Notes: generated by a model not told the origin, from the sequence alone. Positions 1-8,247 are shown, numbered from the stretch's first letter. The stretch: 64,000 nucleotides of DNA from Roseovarius litoreus (GCF_900142765.1 NZ_FRCB01000001.1:558001-622000); one strand, 5' to 3'. Numbers and translations: made by a program.

Positions 1-977
1 ATGCCGCCCGCCGCGATATCCAGCGCCTCGTCCCACTCGGCCTCGCGAAAGAACGCGCGCCAATTGCCCGGATCCACGTTCAGCCCCTTGGGCGGCGCAT
101 CCTCGCGCCGGATCAGCGGCTTGGTCAGGCGGTGATCGTGATGGATATAGTCGAACCCGAACCGCCCCTTGACGCAGAGCCGCCCCTCATTGGCCGGGCC
201 GTTGAGGCCCTCGACATATTTCACCTTGTTGTCCTTGACCTTCAGGCTGACCTGACAGCCGACGCCACAGAACGGGCAGATGCTTGCGACTTCACGGTCG
301 TAATCGGCGCTGTCGCCGGTCTGCGCGTCGTCCAGCACCGTGGCCGGCATCAGCGCGCCGGTGGGGCAGGCCTGCACGCATTCCCCGCAGGCCACACAGG
401 TGCTTTCGCCCATCGGATCGGCGAAATCGAACACCGGATAGGCGTCATGCCCGCGCCCGGCCATGCCGATCACGTCATTGACCTGCACATCGCGGCAGGC
501 GCGCACACACAGGTTGCACTGGATGCAGGCGTCCAGATTGACCCGCATCGCCACATGGCTGTCATCCAGCAGCGGGATGCGCTCTTTTCCCAGCTTGGGA
601 AAGCGACTGGTCTCGACCCCGTTGAGCCGCGCCATGTCCCACAGATGCGAGGACTTGTCGTGCGAGACATCCTGCGCCGGCTGATCGGCCAGCAAGAGCT
701 CCATCACCATCTTGCGCGATGTCTCGGCGCGCGCGGTGTCGGTCTTGACCACCATGCCCTCGGCCACTTCGCGGATGCACGAGGCGACCAGCGTGCGCTC
801 GCCCTCGACCTCGACCATGCAGGCCCGGCAATTGCCGTCGGGCTTGTAGCCCGGCGCGGGCTTGTGACACAGATGCGGAATCTTCAGGCCACGGCCATGG
901 GCCACGTCCCAGATGGTCTGGCCCTTTTCGGCTTCAACCTCACGGCCGTTCAGCGTGAACTTTATGGTATCGGACAT
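1..977 (-). CDS. fdhA: Formate dehydrogenase alpha subunit (5' part, runs off the window)
   Basis: Molybdenum/tungsten formate dehydrogenase catalytic chain, oxidising formate to CO2; only the first ~325 residues are present. The N-terminus is a [2Fe-2S] ferredoxin domain (Cys37, Cys50, Cys53, Cys67), followed by a two-cluster [4Fe-4S] region (CIQCNLC from Cys151, CVACGEC from Cys194) and the start of the bis-MGD domain with CPFCGVGC at 234-241. This architecture fits the long FdsA/FdhF-type alpha subunit of roughly 900 residues. The ATG at 975-977 follows AAGGAGG with a 6-nt gap. It is first in its transcription unit and divergent from the phosphatase gene; no beta or gamma subunit gene precedes it. 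The electron acceptor cannot be judged from this fragment. Confidence 0.9.
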   Translation of the reverse strand, partial: MSDTIKFTLNGREVEAEKGQTIWDVAHGRGLKIPHLCHKPAPGYKPDGNCRACMVEVEGERTLVASCIREVAEGMVVKTDTARAETSRKMVMELLLADQPAQDVSHDKSSHLWDMARLNGVETSRFPKLGKERIPLLDDSHVAMRVNLDACIQCNLCVRACRDVQVNDVIGMAGRGHDAYPVFDFADPMGESTCVACGECVQACPTGALMPATVLDDAQTGDSADYDREVASICPFCGVGCQVSLKVKDNKVKYVEGLNGPANEGRLCVKGRFGFDYIHHDHRLTKPLIRREDAPPKGLNVDPGNWRAFFREAEWDEALDIAAGG

Positions 978-1192
978 GGCGCGCCTCCTTGGTTGGGAGA
1001 TGGTAAACCACGCGGCGCGCAAACGGAGTCTCACAATCCCGACACCTCGCCGCAATTTTGCGGCCTTGGCGACGCCGGGGTTTCCGATAGGCAACAGGAT
1101 GTCGCATGAAATAAATCCGCGCGCCCACCTTCCACCCTGCCGCATGCGGCGCTAACGTGCCGCCGATACGCCAACAGCAGGACGACAGAACA

Positions 1193-1843
1193 GTGTCCGA
1201 GATCATCCTCGTGCGGCACGGCCAGGCCAACAGCCACGCCACCGACGAAGCCGGCTATGACCGGCTGTCCGATCTGGGCCGCGCGCAGGCGGGCTGGCTT
1301 GGTGCGCATCTGCGCGCGACCAATCCGCATTTCGACCGGGTGCTGACCGGCACCCTGCACCGACAGGCCGACACCGCGCGCGCGATGGGCTATGACATCA
1401 CCACGCAGGATCCGCGCCTGAACGAGCTGAGCTATTTCGCTCTGGCCCATGCGCTCGAGGCACAGCACGGCATCCCGGCCCCGCGGGACGCCACCGAATT
1501 CGCCACCCATCTGCCGCAGGTGATCGACCATTGGACGCGTGACCGGCTCGAGGATATCCCCGAACGCTTCACCGATTTCGCCGACCGCATCACCGCCGCC
1601 ATCGACGAGATCTGCCACACGCCGGGCCGCACCCTCGTGGTCACTTCGGGCGGAGTCATCGGCATGGCGCTGCGCCATGCGCTCGGGCTGGAAAACGGCG
1701 GCATGGCCAAGATCATGCTCCAGATCATGAACAGCTCGCTGCATCGGCTGGAATTCGTCCATGACATGCTGATGGTGGGCGCGTTCAACGCCACACCGCA
1801 TCTTGACCTGCCCGACCGGGCCCATGCCCGGACATTTGTCTGA
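1193..1843 (+). CDS. Histidine phosphatase family protein
   Basis: Phosphoglycerate-mutase-like histidine phosphatase. The protein opens with SEIILVRHGQAN, containing the RHG motif whose His is the phospho-acceptor, and later has a conserved-type segment TLVVTSGGVIGM. Length is about 216 residues, usual for the family. I prefer the GTG at 1193 because it puts the RHG motif within the first ten residues; an in-frame GTG at 1157 would add 12 non-family residues. It is followed 17 bp later by a glutathione transferase and probably begins that operon. The substrate is unknown; family members act on sugar phosphates, phosphoproteins or small metabolites. Confidence 0.8.
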   Translation: MSEIILVRHGQANSHATDEAGYDRLSDLGRAQAGWLGAHLRATNPHFDRVLTGTLHRQADTARAMGYDITTQDPRLNELSYFALAHALEAQHGIPAPRDATEFATHLPQVIDHWTRDRLEDIPERFTDFADRITAAIDEICHTPGRTLVVTSGGVIGMALRHALGLENGGMAKIMLQIMNSSLHRLEFVHDMLMVGAFNATPHLDLPDRAHARTFV

Positions 1844-1860
1844 AGAGGAGACCAGACATC

Positions 1861-2481
1861 ATGAAGTTCTATTATTCCCCCGGCACCGTGTCCGTCGCCG
1901 CCGCCTATCTGCTCGAGGAAACCGGGCTGTCCTATGATCCGCAGCTGGTCGATTTCAAAGCCTCTGCGCAAACCAGCCCCGATTATCTGGCGATCAATCC
2001 CAAGGCCCGTGTACCCGCTCTGGTGACCGATGCGGGCATCCTGACCGAAACCGGCGCCATCCTCGAATATGTCGCCAGCCGCGTGCCCGACCGTGCGCTT
2101 GTACCTGCCGATGCCTGGCAGGCGGCGCAGATGCGCAGCGCGATGTATTATCTTGCCAGCACCGTGCATGTGAACCACGCCCACAAGCATCGTGGCCACC
2201 GATGGGCGACGCAGCAATCCTCGTTCGACGACATGACAGCCAAGGTGCCCGAAACCATGGCCGCCGCCTGCCGCTTCATGGAGGACAACTGGCCGCTTTC
2301 GCCCTTCGTTCTGGGCGAGGAGATGAGCGTGGCGGATCCCTATCTCTTCTCGATCTGCACATGGCTCGCGCCCGACGGGGTCACCATCGACGACTATCCC
2401 AAACTGGCGGCGCATTTCGCGATGATGAGCGCGCGCCCCGCCGCCGCCGCCCTGCGCGACAAGGGCATCACCCGCAACTGA
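1861..2481 (+). CDS. Glutathione S-transferase family protein
   Basis: Cytosolic GST-like protein of 206 residues. The N-terminal thioredoxin-like half starts MKFYYSPGTVSVAA (GSH-site type), continues with the NPKARVPAL segment holding the cis-Pro strand and then LTETGAILEY, whose Glu-Thr/Ser contacts glutathione in characterised enzymes. The all-helical C-terminal half contains LGEEMSVADPYLF, the usual N-capping motif. A purine-rich RBS (GAGGAG) precedes the ATG. It sits between the phosphatase and the saccharopine genes, only 11 bp before the next start, so it is probably co-transcribed with the lysine-degradation pair. The substrate is not inferable. Confidence 0.88.
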   Translation: MKFYYSPGTVSVAAAYLLEETGLSYDPQLVDFKASAQTSPDYLAINPKARVPALVTDAGILTETGAILEYVASRVPDRALVPADAWQAAQMRSAMYYLASTVHVNHAHKHRGHRWATQQSSFDDMTAKVPETMAAACRFMEDNWPLSPFVLGEEMSVADPYLFSICTWLAPDGVTIDDYPKLAAHFAMMSARPAAAALRDKGITRN

Positions 2482-2492
2482 AAGACCGGACC

Positions 2493-3554
2493 ATGACCCA
2501 TCTCTGGCTCCGCGCCGAGCAACGCGCCAACGAAGACCGCACCGGTCTCACCCCCGATGGGGCTGCCGCCCTGATCGCCCGCGGTCTCACCGTCACCGTC
2601 GAAGACAGCCGCACGCGCATCCTGCCGATCGACGCCTATCGCGCGGCGGGCTGTGCGATCGCGGCCGAAAACAGCTGGCCCGACGCGCCCCGCGATGCGA
2701 TCATCTTCGGTCTCAAGGAACTGCCCGATGACGGCACGCCGCTGCCGCATCGCCACATCATGTTCGGCCATGCCTTCAAGGGCCAACATGCGGGCCGCCG
2801 CCTGCTCGAACGGTTCAGGGCCGGGGGCGGCACGCTTTATGATCTGGAATATCTCGTGGATCCCGAGGGCCGCCGCGTCGCGGCCTTCGGCTATTGGGCG
2901 GGCTATGCCGGGGCGGCGGTCAGCCTGATGGCATGGGCCGCGCAACGACAGGGCGGCCTCTGCCCGCCCGTCTCGGCCTTTGCCGACAAGGATGCGCTGC
3001 TGGCCGATCTGGGCGCGCGGCTCGACACCACCGGCGCCGCACGCCCCTCCGCGATCGTCATCGGCGCCCTTGGCCGGGTCGGCACCGGCGCAGCCGATCT
3101 GTGCACCGCGATGGGCATCACCCCGACACGGTGGGACATGGCCGAAACCGCCCATGGCGGCCCCTTCCCCGAAATCCTCGCCCATGACATCTTTCTCAAC
3201 TGCATCTTCGCGCGCCCCGGCACACCCGTCTTCGTGCCGCGCGACGCCCTGACCCAAGACCGCCGCCTGACCGTGATCGGCGATGTCGCCTGCGATCCCG
3301 ACAGCGATTACAACCCGGTTCCGGTCTATGCGTCGGCAACCACATGGGACGCGCCGGTTACGCGCGTGCATGACACCCCGCCCCTCGATGTCATGGCGAT
3401 CGACAATCTGCCCTCGCTCCTGCCGCTCGAATCCTCACTGGATTACGCGGCCCAGCTTCTGCCCTCGCTTCTGACGCTCGATGCGCTCGACGCTGGCGTC
3501 TGGGGCCGGGCCAAAGCCACATTCGACCAACACATTAAGGAGGTCCGAGCATGA
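2493..3554 (+). CDS. Saccharopine dehydrogenase (NAD+, L-lysine-forming type; LYS1-like)
   Basis: 353-residue member of the alanine dehydrogenase/PNT-like saccharopine dehydrogenase family. It opens MTHLWLRAEQRANEDRTGL, with the family's early Arg-Glu region, and has IFGLKELPDD and HIMFGHAFKGQ, typical of the N-terminal substrate domain, then AIVIGALGRVGTG as the dinucleotide-binding loop. In lysine catabolism the enzyme works as lysine-2-oxoglutarate reductase, condensing lysine and 2-oxoglutarate into saccharopine. The stop overlaps the next start by 4 bp (ATGA), so both saccharopine enzymes are translationally coupled. The direction (degradation rather than synthesis) is an inference from the bacterial context, since this window also carries lysA of the diaminopimelate route. 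Confidence 0.87.
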   Translation: MTHLWLRAEQRANEDRTGLTPDGAAALIARGLTVTVEDSRTRILPIDAYRAAGCAIAAENSWPDAPRDAIIFGLKELPDDGTPLPHRHIMFGHAFKGQHAGRRLLERFRAGGGTLYDLEYLVDPEGRRVAAFGYWAGYAGAAVSLMAWAAQRQGGLCPPVSAFADKDALLADLGARLDTTGAARPSAIVIGALGRVGTGAADLCTAMGITPTRWDMAETAHGGPFPEILAHDIFLNCIFARPGTPVFVPRDALTQDRRLTVIGDVACDPDSDYNPVPVYASATTWDAPVTRVHDTPPLDVMAIDNLPSLLPLESSLDYAAQLLPSLLTLDALDAGVWGRAKATFDQHIKEVRA

Positions 3555-4693
3555 CAATTCACTGGTGCGGAACCGGCCTTTCGGCCATCCCCGGCCTGCG
3601 CCGCCTGATCGAGGCGGGCCATGAGATCACCGTCTGGAACCGCACGACCGACAAGGCCCGTGCCGCCGTCGGCGACCTGACCGACGACATTCACGCCTTC
3701 GACATCGACCGGCTCGCCGGGATGCTGCGCAAGGGCGATCTGGTGGTCTCGATGCTGCCGGGCGACTGGCATGTGCCGCTCGCCAAACTCTGCATCTCGC
3801 ATCAGGCGCATTTCGTCAGCTCGTCCTATATCGCCCCCGAAATGCGGGCGCTCGACGAGGACGCCCGCGCCGCCGGTGTGGCCTGCGTCAACGAGATCGG
3901 CCTCGATCCCGGCATCGACCACCTGATGGCGCATCACCTCGTTGCCGACTACACCGCCTCCCCGGCTTTCGACGCGGGCAATGATCTCAGCTTCATCTCG
4001 TATTGCGGCGGCATCCCCAAACACCCCAACCCCTTCCGCTACAAGTTCAGCTGGTCACCGCTTGGCGTGCTCAAGGCGCTGCGCTCGCCGTCCCGGTCGA
4101 TCCGCAACTACTCCGAGCTGAACGTCGCGCGCCCCTGGGACGCGATCAGCAGCTATACCGCCCCCTTGCCGCAGCCCGAAACATTCGAGGTCTATCCCAA
4201 CCGCGATTCCCTGCCCTTCATCGCCGATTACCGCTTCGATCCCGACTGGCGGATCAAGGATTTCGTGCGGGGCACCTTGCGCCTCAATGGCTGGTCCGAC
4301 GCATGGGCCGATGTCTTCGCCGAGATCGAAACTCTCGAAGGCGCCTCCGGCGACGCCCGCCTCAAGGAGATGTCGGATCAGTTCTGGGCCGAAAACGCCT
4401 ATGACGAAGACGAACCTGACCGCGTGGTTCTGTGCGTCTCGCTCAAGGCCGAACGCGATGGCAAAACCGTCTGGCACAAGACATATGTGATGGATGCCTG
4501 GGGCGATGCGCGCGGCACCGCCATGGCGCGTCTGGTGTCGATCCCGGTCTCGCTGGCGGTCGAGGCGGTTCTCAACCGTGAAATCCCCGCAGGCGTCAGC
4601 CCCGCACCGCATGACCCCAAACTGGTTTCGCGCTTTTTGGACGAAGTCGACAAGCTGGCACAGCACTTGCAAGTTGTGGATCATATGGCCTGA
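3551..4693 (+). CDS. Saccharopine dehydrogenase (L-glutamate-forming type; LYS9-like)
   Basis: 380-residue saccharopine dehydrogenase/reductase-family protein. The N-terminal Rossmann motif is variant (WCGTGLSAIPGL), followed by VVSMLPGDWHVPLA, ASSYI-like SSSYIAPEM and the signature NEIGLDPGIDHLMAHH. It would split saccharopine into glutamate and 2-aminoadipate semialdehyde, the second step of the saccharopine lysine-degradation pathway. The ATG overlaps the upstream stop and has AAGGAGG 7 nt before it. It is the last gene of a four-gene unit ending at the 4778-4819 terminator. No aminoadipate-semialdehyde dehydrogenase lies nearby, so the downstream oxidation must be encoded elsewhere. Confidence 0.87.
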   Translation: MTIHWCGTGLSAIPGLRRLIEAGHEITVWNRTTDKARAAVGDLTDDIHAFDIDRLAGMLRKGDLVVSMLPGDWHVPLAKLCISHQAHFVSSSYIAPEMRALDEDARAAGVACVNEIGLDPGIDHLMAHHLVADYTASPAFDAGNDLSFISYCGGIPKHPNPFRYKFSWSPLGVLKALRSPSRSIRNYSELNVARPWDAISSYTAPLPQPETFEVYPNRDSLPFIADYRFDPDWRIKDFVRGTLRLNGWSDAWADVFAEIETLEGASGDARLKEMSDQFWAENAYDEDEPDRVVLCVSLKAERDGKTVWHKTYVMDAWGDARGTAMARLVSIPVSLAVEAVLNREIPAGVSPAPHDPKLVSRFLDEVDKLAQHLQVVDHMA

Positions 4694-4777
4694 TAGTGTC
4701 CCTCCCTCCCCTGGCCAGGCCCCGGAGCACGGGCTACGACCAGGGGATCAGGCCATGTGTCAAGTGTGTCCCCACGC

Positions 4778-4819
4778 AGGCCCGGCGCGATCGGATGATC
4801 CAACGCCGGGCCTGTTTTT
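4778..4819 (+). terminator. Rho-independent terminator of the saccharopine operon
   Basis: Perfect 10-bp stem (AGGCCCGGCG at 4778-4787 and its complement at 4804-4813) with a 16-nt loop, followed by G and five T (4815-4819). The T-tract lies only on the plus strand, so it serves the unit ending at 4693. Confidence 0.85.
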
Positions 4820-4827
4820 CTGTCTGC

Positions 4828-5136
4828 TCACCCGTCCCAATACCGGCCAGACGCCTGCGCCTGTTCCCGGGCACTCGGATGCGCCGACGGCCGGAACGGC
4901 ACCTCGACCACCTCGGCGGCCACCGGCTGGCCCGACATCTCGGCCTCCATCAGCTCTTCGGACTTCGGCCCCTGTATCTGCACCGTGGCCATGTCCAGCT
5001 CGGCGGTCTCCACGTGGTGGCCAAGCCCGACATTCACGCCTTCCAGCCACAATTGCAGATCGCTATCCGGGGTCGAGAACCAGAACTCGTCCCGATCCAG
5101 CCGCAAAGGCACCGGAGGGCTGAGTCGAAATAACAT
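4828..5136 (-). pseudogene. Remnant of a GcvT/DmdA-type aminomethyltransferase-like gene
   Basis: An open frame of 102 codons whose first half (LRLDRDEFWFS, ...SDLQLWLEG..., ...VQIQGPKSEELM) looks like the central part of GcvT-fold folate-dependent aminomethyltransferases/demethylases, a family of about 350-450 residues. The last ~25 residues (VPFRPSAHPSARE) look to me like the C-terminal end of some of these proteins. The N-terminal ~100 residues and most of the C-terminal half are missing, so I read it as a gene with an internal deletion and a lost start. No good RBS is visible and a large palindrome lies directly upstream. A short expressed protein is not excluded. The similarity is from memory, not a search. 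Confidence 0.5.
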
Positions 5137-5148
5137 GCGACAAGGCCC

Positions 5149-5214
5149 GCGATCACGGTCTGGTGAGTGGCGCGCGCTTGGGCCGCAACGCGCGCCCTGT
5201 TAAGGCGTGATCGC
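5149..5214. repeat. Nested inverted repeat (potential cruciform or double hairpin)
   Basis: Outer arms GCGATCACG (5149-5157) and CGTGATCGC (5206-5214) enclose inner arms GGCGCGCG (5169-5176) and CGCGCGCC (5189-5196); both pairs are perfect. It lies immediately upstream of the GcvT-like remnant and has no T-tract on either strand. Confidence 0.6.
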
Positions 5215-5232
5215 CTGGTGCTCCGCACCGAA

Positions 5233-5274
5233 ACGATACCGACGCGATACCGACGTATTACCGACGTGATACCG
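5233..5274. repeat. Four imperfect tandem copies of an 11-bp unit
   Basis: Units acgataccg (9 bp), acgcgataccg, acgtattaccg and acgtgataccg follow each other without gaps at 5233-5274, each ending in TACCG or ATACCG. No gene covers them. The 11-bp period is close to one DNA helical turn. Confidence 0.6.
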
Positions 5275-5321
5275 AACAGGATTTTTCAATGAATTCTGTG
5301 GATTAACCTGAGTCTCGGCTC

Positions 5322-5648
5322 TCAGCCGCCGCGCATCAGGTCATCCTCGTCATCCACCAGCGAAATCCCCAGCTCGTCCATCCCGTTCTCCAGATGATCC
5401 GACAGATGCGGTGTGCCCAGCAGGTAATCCGCCGTCGGCGTCGTCGCCTCGGCCATCGCCGTGCGCTTGGCCTCTTCCAGCTCATCCGCGCCAAAGCTCT
5501 CTCGGCCGATCCACATCAGGGCCACAAGGCTGGCCTGTTCCTCTTCGGTCAGCCGGTCGATGAAGGCCCGCAATTCAGGTTCCGCACGATTTAATTCCCG
5601 TGCCATAAGAACGACTTGCGCGACCTTGTATGTGCTTATGTCCAACAT
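5322..5648 (-). CDS. DUF3775 domain-containing protein
   Basis: Small acidic protein of 108 residues beginning MLDISTYKVAQVV and matching my recollection of the DUF3775 family, found mainly in alphaproteobacteria, function unknown. The body is largely helical (RAFIDRLTEEEQASLVALMWIGR) and it ends in an acidic tail (DDEDDLMRGG). I chose the ATG at 5646-5648 because AGGAGAGG lies at proper spacing in front; a longer frame back to 5801 would run into the neighbouring SDR gene. It follows the SDR gene on the same strand after 64 bp and might be read through from that operon, although it is not overlapped with it as the other operon genes are. Confidence 0.75.
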   Translation of the reverse strand: MLDISTYKVAQVVLMARELNRAEPELRAFIDRLTEEEQASLVALMWIGRESFGADELEEAKRTAMAEATTPTADYLLGTPHLSDHLENGMDELGISLVDDEDDLMRGG

Positions 5649-5712
5649 TTTGCCTCTCCTGTTCGCCAGTGATGCGACAGGATGGCCCGGCGGTTCTCCG
5701 GCGTCTTTGATC

Positions 5713-6447
5713 CTACGCAAACAGCCGATAATAGAGCCAGTTCGGCAAGAACCGCGACAGCCGGAAGACAAGGCTGAACAGACCCGGGAAGCTCCGGTCA
5801 AAAGCCGCCTTGTCGCACATCAGCTCGAACATTTCCTGCGCCGCCTGCTCGGGCGTCATCAGGAACGGCATGTGAAACGCGTTCTTGTCCGTCAACCGCG
5901 TCTTGATGAACCCGGGATTGGCCAGCTGCACCCGCACCCCCGTCCGCCACAGATCGGCCCTCAGCGATTCGGTCAGCGACATCACCGCCGCCTTCGACGC
6001 CCCATAGCCCACCGCACCGGGCAGCCCCCGGAAGCCTGCAAGCGACCCGGTCATCACGATATGTCCCGCGTCACGCGCCACCATCTGCGGCACCACATGG
6101 CTTAGAACCCTGACCGCTCCGGTGAAGTTGACATCGGCCATCGCGATCGCCTGCTCGGCGTTCCAATCGGTCGCGGGCATGGGCCAATAGACCCCCGCAA
6201 GAAAGACCATGCCATCGATTTCGCCAATTTCTTCAGTGGCTTGCGCGACACTCGCCTCGTCGCCCACATCGACGGCCACCGCCCTTGCGCGCCCGGGAAG
6301 CCCGGCCACCACCTCGTCAAGTCGGTCCTTGTTGCGCCCCGAAACAATGACCTCGGCACCCGCCGTGTTCAACTTTTGGGCCAGTGCCAGACCCAGACCT
6401 TCACTGGCGCCAACCAGCCAGTATCGCTTGCCAACCCAATCCATCAC
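5713..6447 (-). CDS. SDR family NAD(P)-dependent oxidoreductase
   Basis: Classical short-chain dehydrogenase of 244 residues. The cofactor motif GASEGLG lies at 13-19, and the catalytic Tyr-X3-Lys is VGYGASKAA. The N-terminus MMDWVGKRYWLVGASEG is continuous with the fold. It is the last gene of a minus-strand operon starting at 10303, its ATG overlapping the stop of the DUF3833 gene by 4 bp. As I remember it, the order FAD oxidoreductase, DUF1365, MFS, DUF3833, SDR matches the Rhodobacter sphaeroides RSP1087-RSP1091 operon, part of the singlet-oxygen sigma-E regulon. The substrate is unknown; a lipid-related carbonyl or alcohol is a guess from context. Confidence 0.85.
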   Translation of the reverse strand: MMDWVGKRYWLVGASEGLGLALAQKLNTAGAEVIVSGRNKDRLDEVVAGLPGRARAVAVDVGDEASVAQATEEIGEIDGMVFLAGVYWPMPATDWNAEQAIAMADVNFTGAVRVLSHVVPQMVARDAGHIVMTGSLAGFRGLPGAVGYGASKAAVMSLTESLRADLWRTGVRVQLANPGFIKTRLTDKNAFHMPFLMTPEQAAQEMFELMCDKAAFDRSFPGLFSLVFRLSRFLPNWLYYRLFA

Positions 6448-7007
6448 GCCGGGGTCACCTTGCGCATGGTGGCCACCAGTTCGGCCACCTTGATGCCGAA
6501 TTTGCGGAACTGACTGCGGTTCACCACGACCCCATTGGGCGCCAGATACATCCAGTCGGTCACACCCAGAACATGACCTCCGGCCTCTTTCGGCATCCTT
6601 ATCCGATACTCCAGCCGCACCGCAGGCCCGGCCTGTTTGCCGCTGCCCACACCGACCAGATCATCGGCCTCGGCCCGGATCGTTCCGTCATTGCCCAGGG
6701 TCAGCCGCCATTCGCGGTCCTGCGTATTGCCGCTGTCATAGAGGAAACGCTCTTTCATCACCCCGTGATTGCCATCCCAATGCGCTTCGAAATCCGCCGT
6801 AAACCGCGAGGCCACACGGCCCAAGGGGCCATAGATCACGCCTTCGCATTTGATCGGACCGTTCAGATACTGGCGCAGATCGAAATGCGGCTGCTGCCCG
6901 GCATAGTCTTCGGGCCTCTGCGCAGTGAAACCGGCGAACCGCTCCTTGAGAACGGCCAACACCAGAATCAGGGCCGCGCCCAGGGCGACATACATGAACG
7001 CACTCAT
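6444..7007 (-). CDS. DUF3833 family protein
   Basis: 187-residue protein with one N-terminal hydrophobic segment (about residues 4-20) that may act as a membrane anchor or uncleaved signal, followed by a soluble beta-rich region with LNGPIKCEGVIYGPLGRV and VTDWMYLAPNGVVVNRS, which I recognise as DUF3833. Homologues are often lipoproteins of unknown function lying in cfa/chrR-type gene clusters. It is translationally coupled to the SDR downstream (4-bp overlap) and separated by 4 bp from the MFS gene upstream. A lipocalin-like lipid-handling role would suit the neighbourhood, but that is inference only. Confidence 0.75.
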   Translation of the reverse strand: MSAFMYVALGAALILVLAVLKERFAGFTAQRPEDYAGQQPHFDLRQYLNGPIKCEGVIYGPLGRVASRFTADFEAHWDGNHGVMKERFLYDSGNTQDREWRLTLGNDGTIRAEADDLVGVGSGKQAGPAVRLEYRIRMPKEAGGHVLGVTDWMYLAPNGVVVNRSQFRKFGIKVAELVATMRKVTPA

Positions 7008-7011
7008 TGGC

Positions 7012-8247
7012 TCAGGCTCCTTTTTCCAAGATTTTCATATCAAGAGTCGTCTCGTCGATGGTCGTGCTCGCCAGCAGGCCAATCGCCACCAGCTTGAGAA
7101 CACATGGCAACGCGCCATACAGCAGGCTCAACAGCATCAGGGCATCCTCGGTATTGTCCTGCCCAGCCTGAAAGCCACCGGTCTGCAAAAGCGGCAACAA
7201 GGCCACAGCCGCCAGCGCCAGCGTGAATTTCGACACGAACGACCACAGACCAAACGCCTCGGTGGCACCGGGCGACACCTTTTCCATGCGCGCGGCAAAC
7301 AAGGCTGGAAGCAGGGTCATGTCCGCGCCAAGCGCCGCACCCGAAGCCACGCAGATCACCGCGAAAGCCCAAAGATCACCGCTGCCAAGCGTGACCGCCG
7401 CCGCAAAGGCGACAATCGACAAACCCATACCCACAAGCAGCACGCGCTTGGGGCCGATCCCCTCGGCCAGCCGTCCCCATACGGGCGCGGCAAGCGCGGC
7501 CGACAGGAAGAACATCAAAAGAAACGGCCCTTCCCATCCCGGCGCATCCAGCCGGCTTTCCACAAAGAACAAAAACAGCGTCGAGCTCACCGCGACAGGC
7601 GCCGCATTGACCAGTGCCACGGCCAGCAGCTTGCGGGCGATCGGATCACGCAGCACGCCGCCAAACCCGGTGCTTTCCACCTGTGCGGCCTGCCATTGGC
7701 CCATCATCGCCAGCACGGCCGCCACAGCCAGTCCGACAAAGGCCAGCGCAAATCCCGCATATCCACCTAGCGCAATCGGCGCGACTGCAGCGGCACAAAT
7801 GCCAAGCAAAGCGCCAGTCTCGCGCCAGCGCGCCAGTCGCAAATGGCCCTGCTCAGGCAGGTATCCCGCAGCAGAAACGCCTTGGGCGTAAAAACAGATC
7901 GTCAGATAGCTGAACGCCGAGAACACCACCGTCAGCATCACCGCGAACCATGCCAGGGGCATGAACAGCGGCTCGACCGCGAACAGACCCAGCATGGCGC
8001 CCGCCATCAGCACTACCGCGATGGCCACCGACAGCCCGCGTTGCGCCCGGACGCGGTCTGCAAGCCGCCCAAGCAACGGATCCTGCACCACATCGAGAAG
8101 CCGCAGCACGAACAACACGGTGCCAAGTGCCGCCAGCGACACACCGTATTCATCCACGTAGAACTTGGGCGCGTGGATATAGAGCGGCAGTCCGGCAGAC
8201 GCCAGAAGCGCCGCGAACAGGGCATATGATGGCAGGCGTGGGGCCAT
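7012..8247 (-). CDS. MFS transporter (GPH-like)
   Basis: Polytopic membrane protein of 411 residues with about twelve hydrophobic segments. Features resembling the glycoside-pentoside-hexuronide branch are an early FYVDEYGVSLAALGTVL and a loop DVVQDPLLGRLADR, the counterpart of the MFS loop-2 motif. The ATG at 8245-8247 shares one base with the stop of the upstream DUF1365 gene (TGATG), which fixes the start; the frame extends further upstream but only as overlap. It belongs to the RpoE/ChrR-linked operon. The substrate is unknown. In this setting it may move a lipid, a lysolipid or a small product of oxidative lipid remodelling, but nothing in the sequence decides this. Confidence 0.82.
   Translation of the reverse strand: MAPRLPSYALFAALLASAGLPLYIHAPKFYVDEYGVSLAALGTVLFVLRLLDVVQDPLLGRLADRVRAQRGLSVAIAVVLMAGAMLGLFAVEPLFMPLAWFAVMLTVVFSAFSYLTICFYAQGVSAAGYLPEQGHLRLARWRETGALLGICAAAVAPIALGGYAGFALAFVGLAVAAVLAMMGQWQAAQVESTGFGGVLRDPIARKLLAVALVNAAPVAVSSTLFLFFVESRLDAPGWEGPFLLMFFLSAALAAPVWGRLAEGIGPKRVLLVGMGLSIVAFAAAVTLGSGDLWAFAVICVASGAALGADMTLLPALFAARMEKVSPGATEAFGLWSFVSKFTLALAAVALLPLLQTGGFQAGQDNTEDALMLLSLLYGALPCVLKLVAIGLLASTTIDETTLDMKILEKGA

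Noticed and set aside
4708-4746. Weak inverted repeat CCCCTGG/CCAGGGG after the second saccharopine gene
   Set aside because: Arms are only 7 bp with a 25-nt loop, and a far better terminator follows at 4778-4819.
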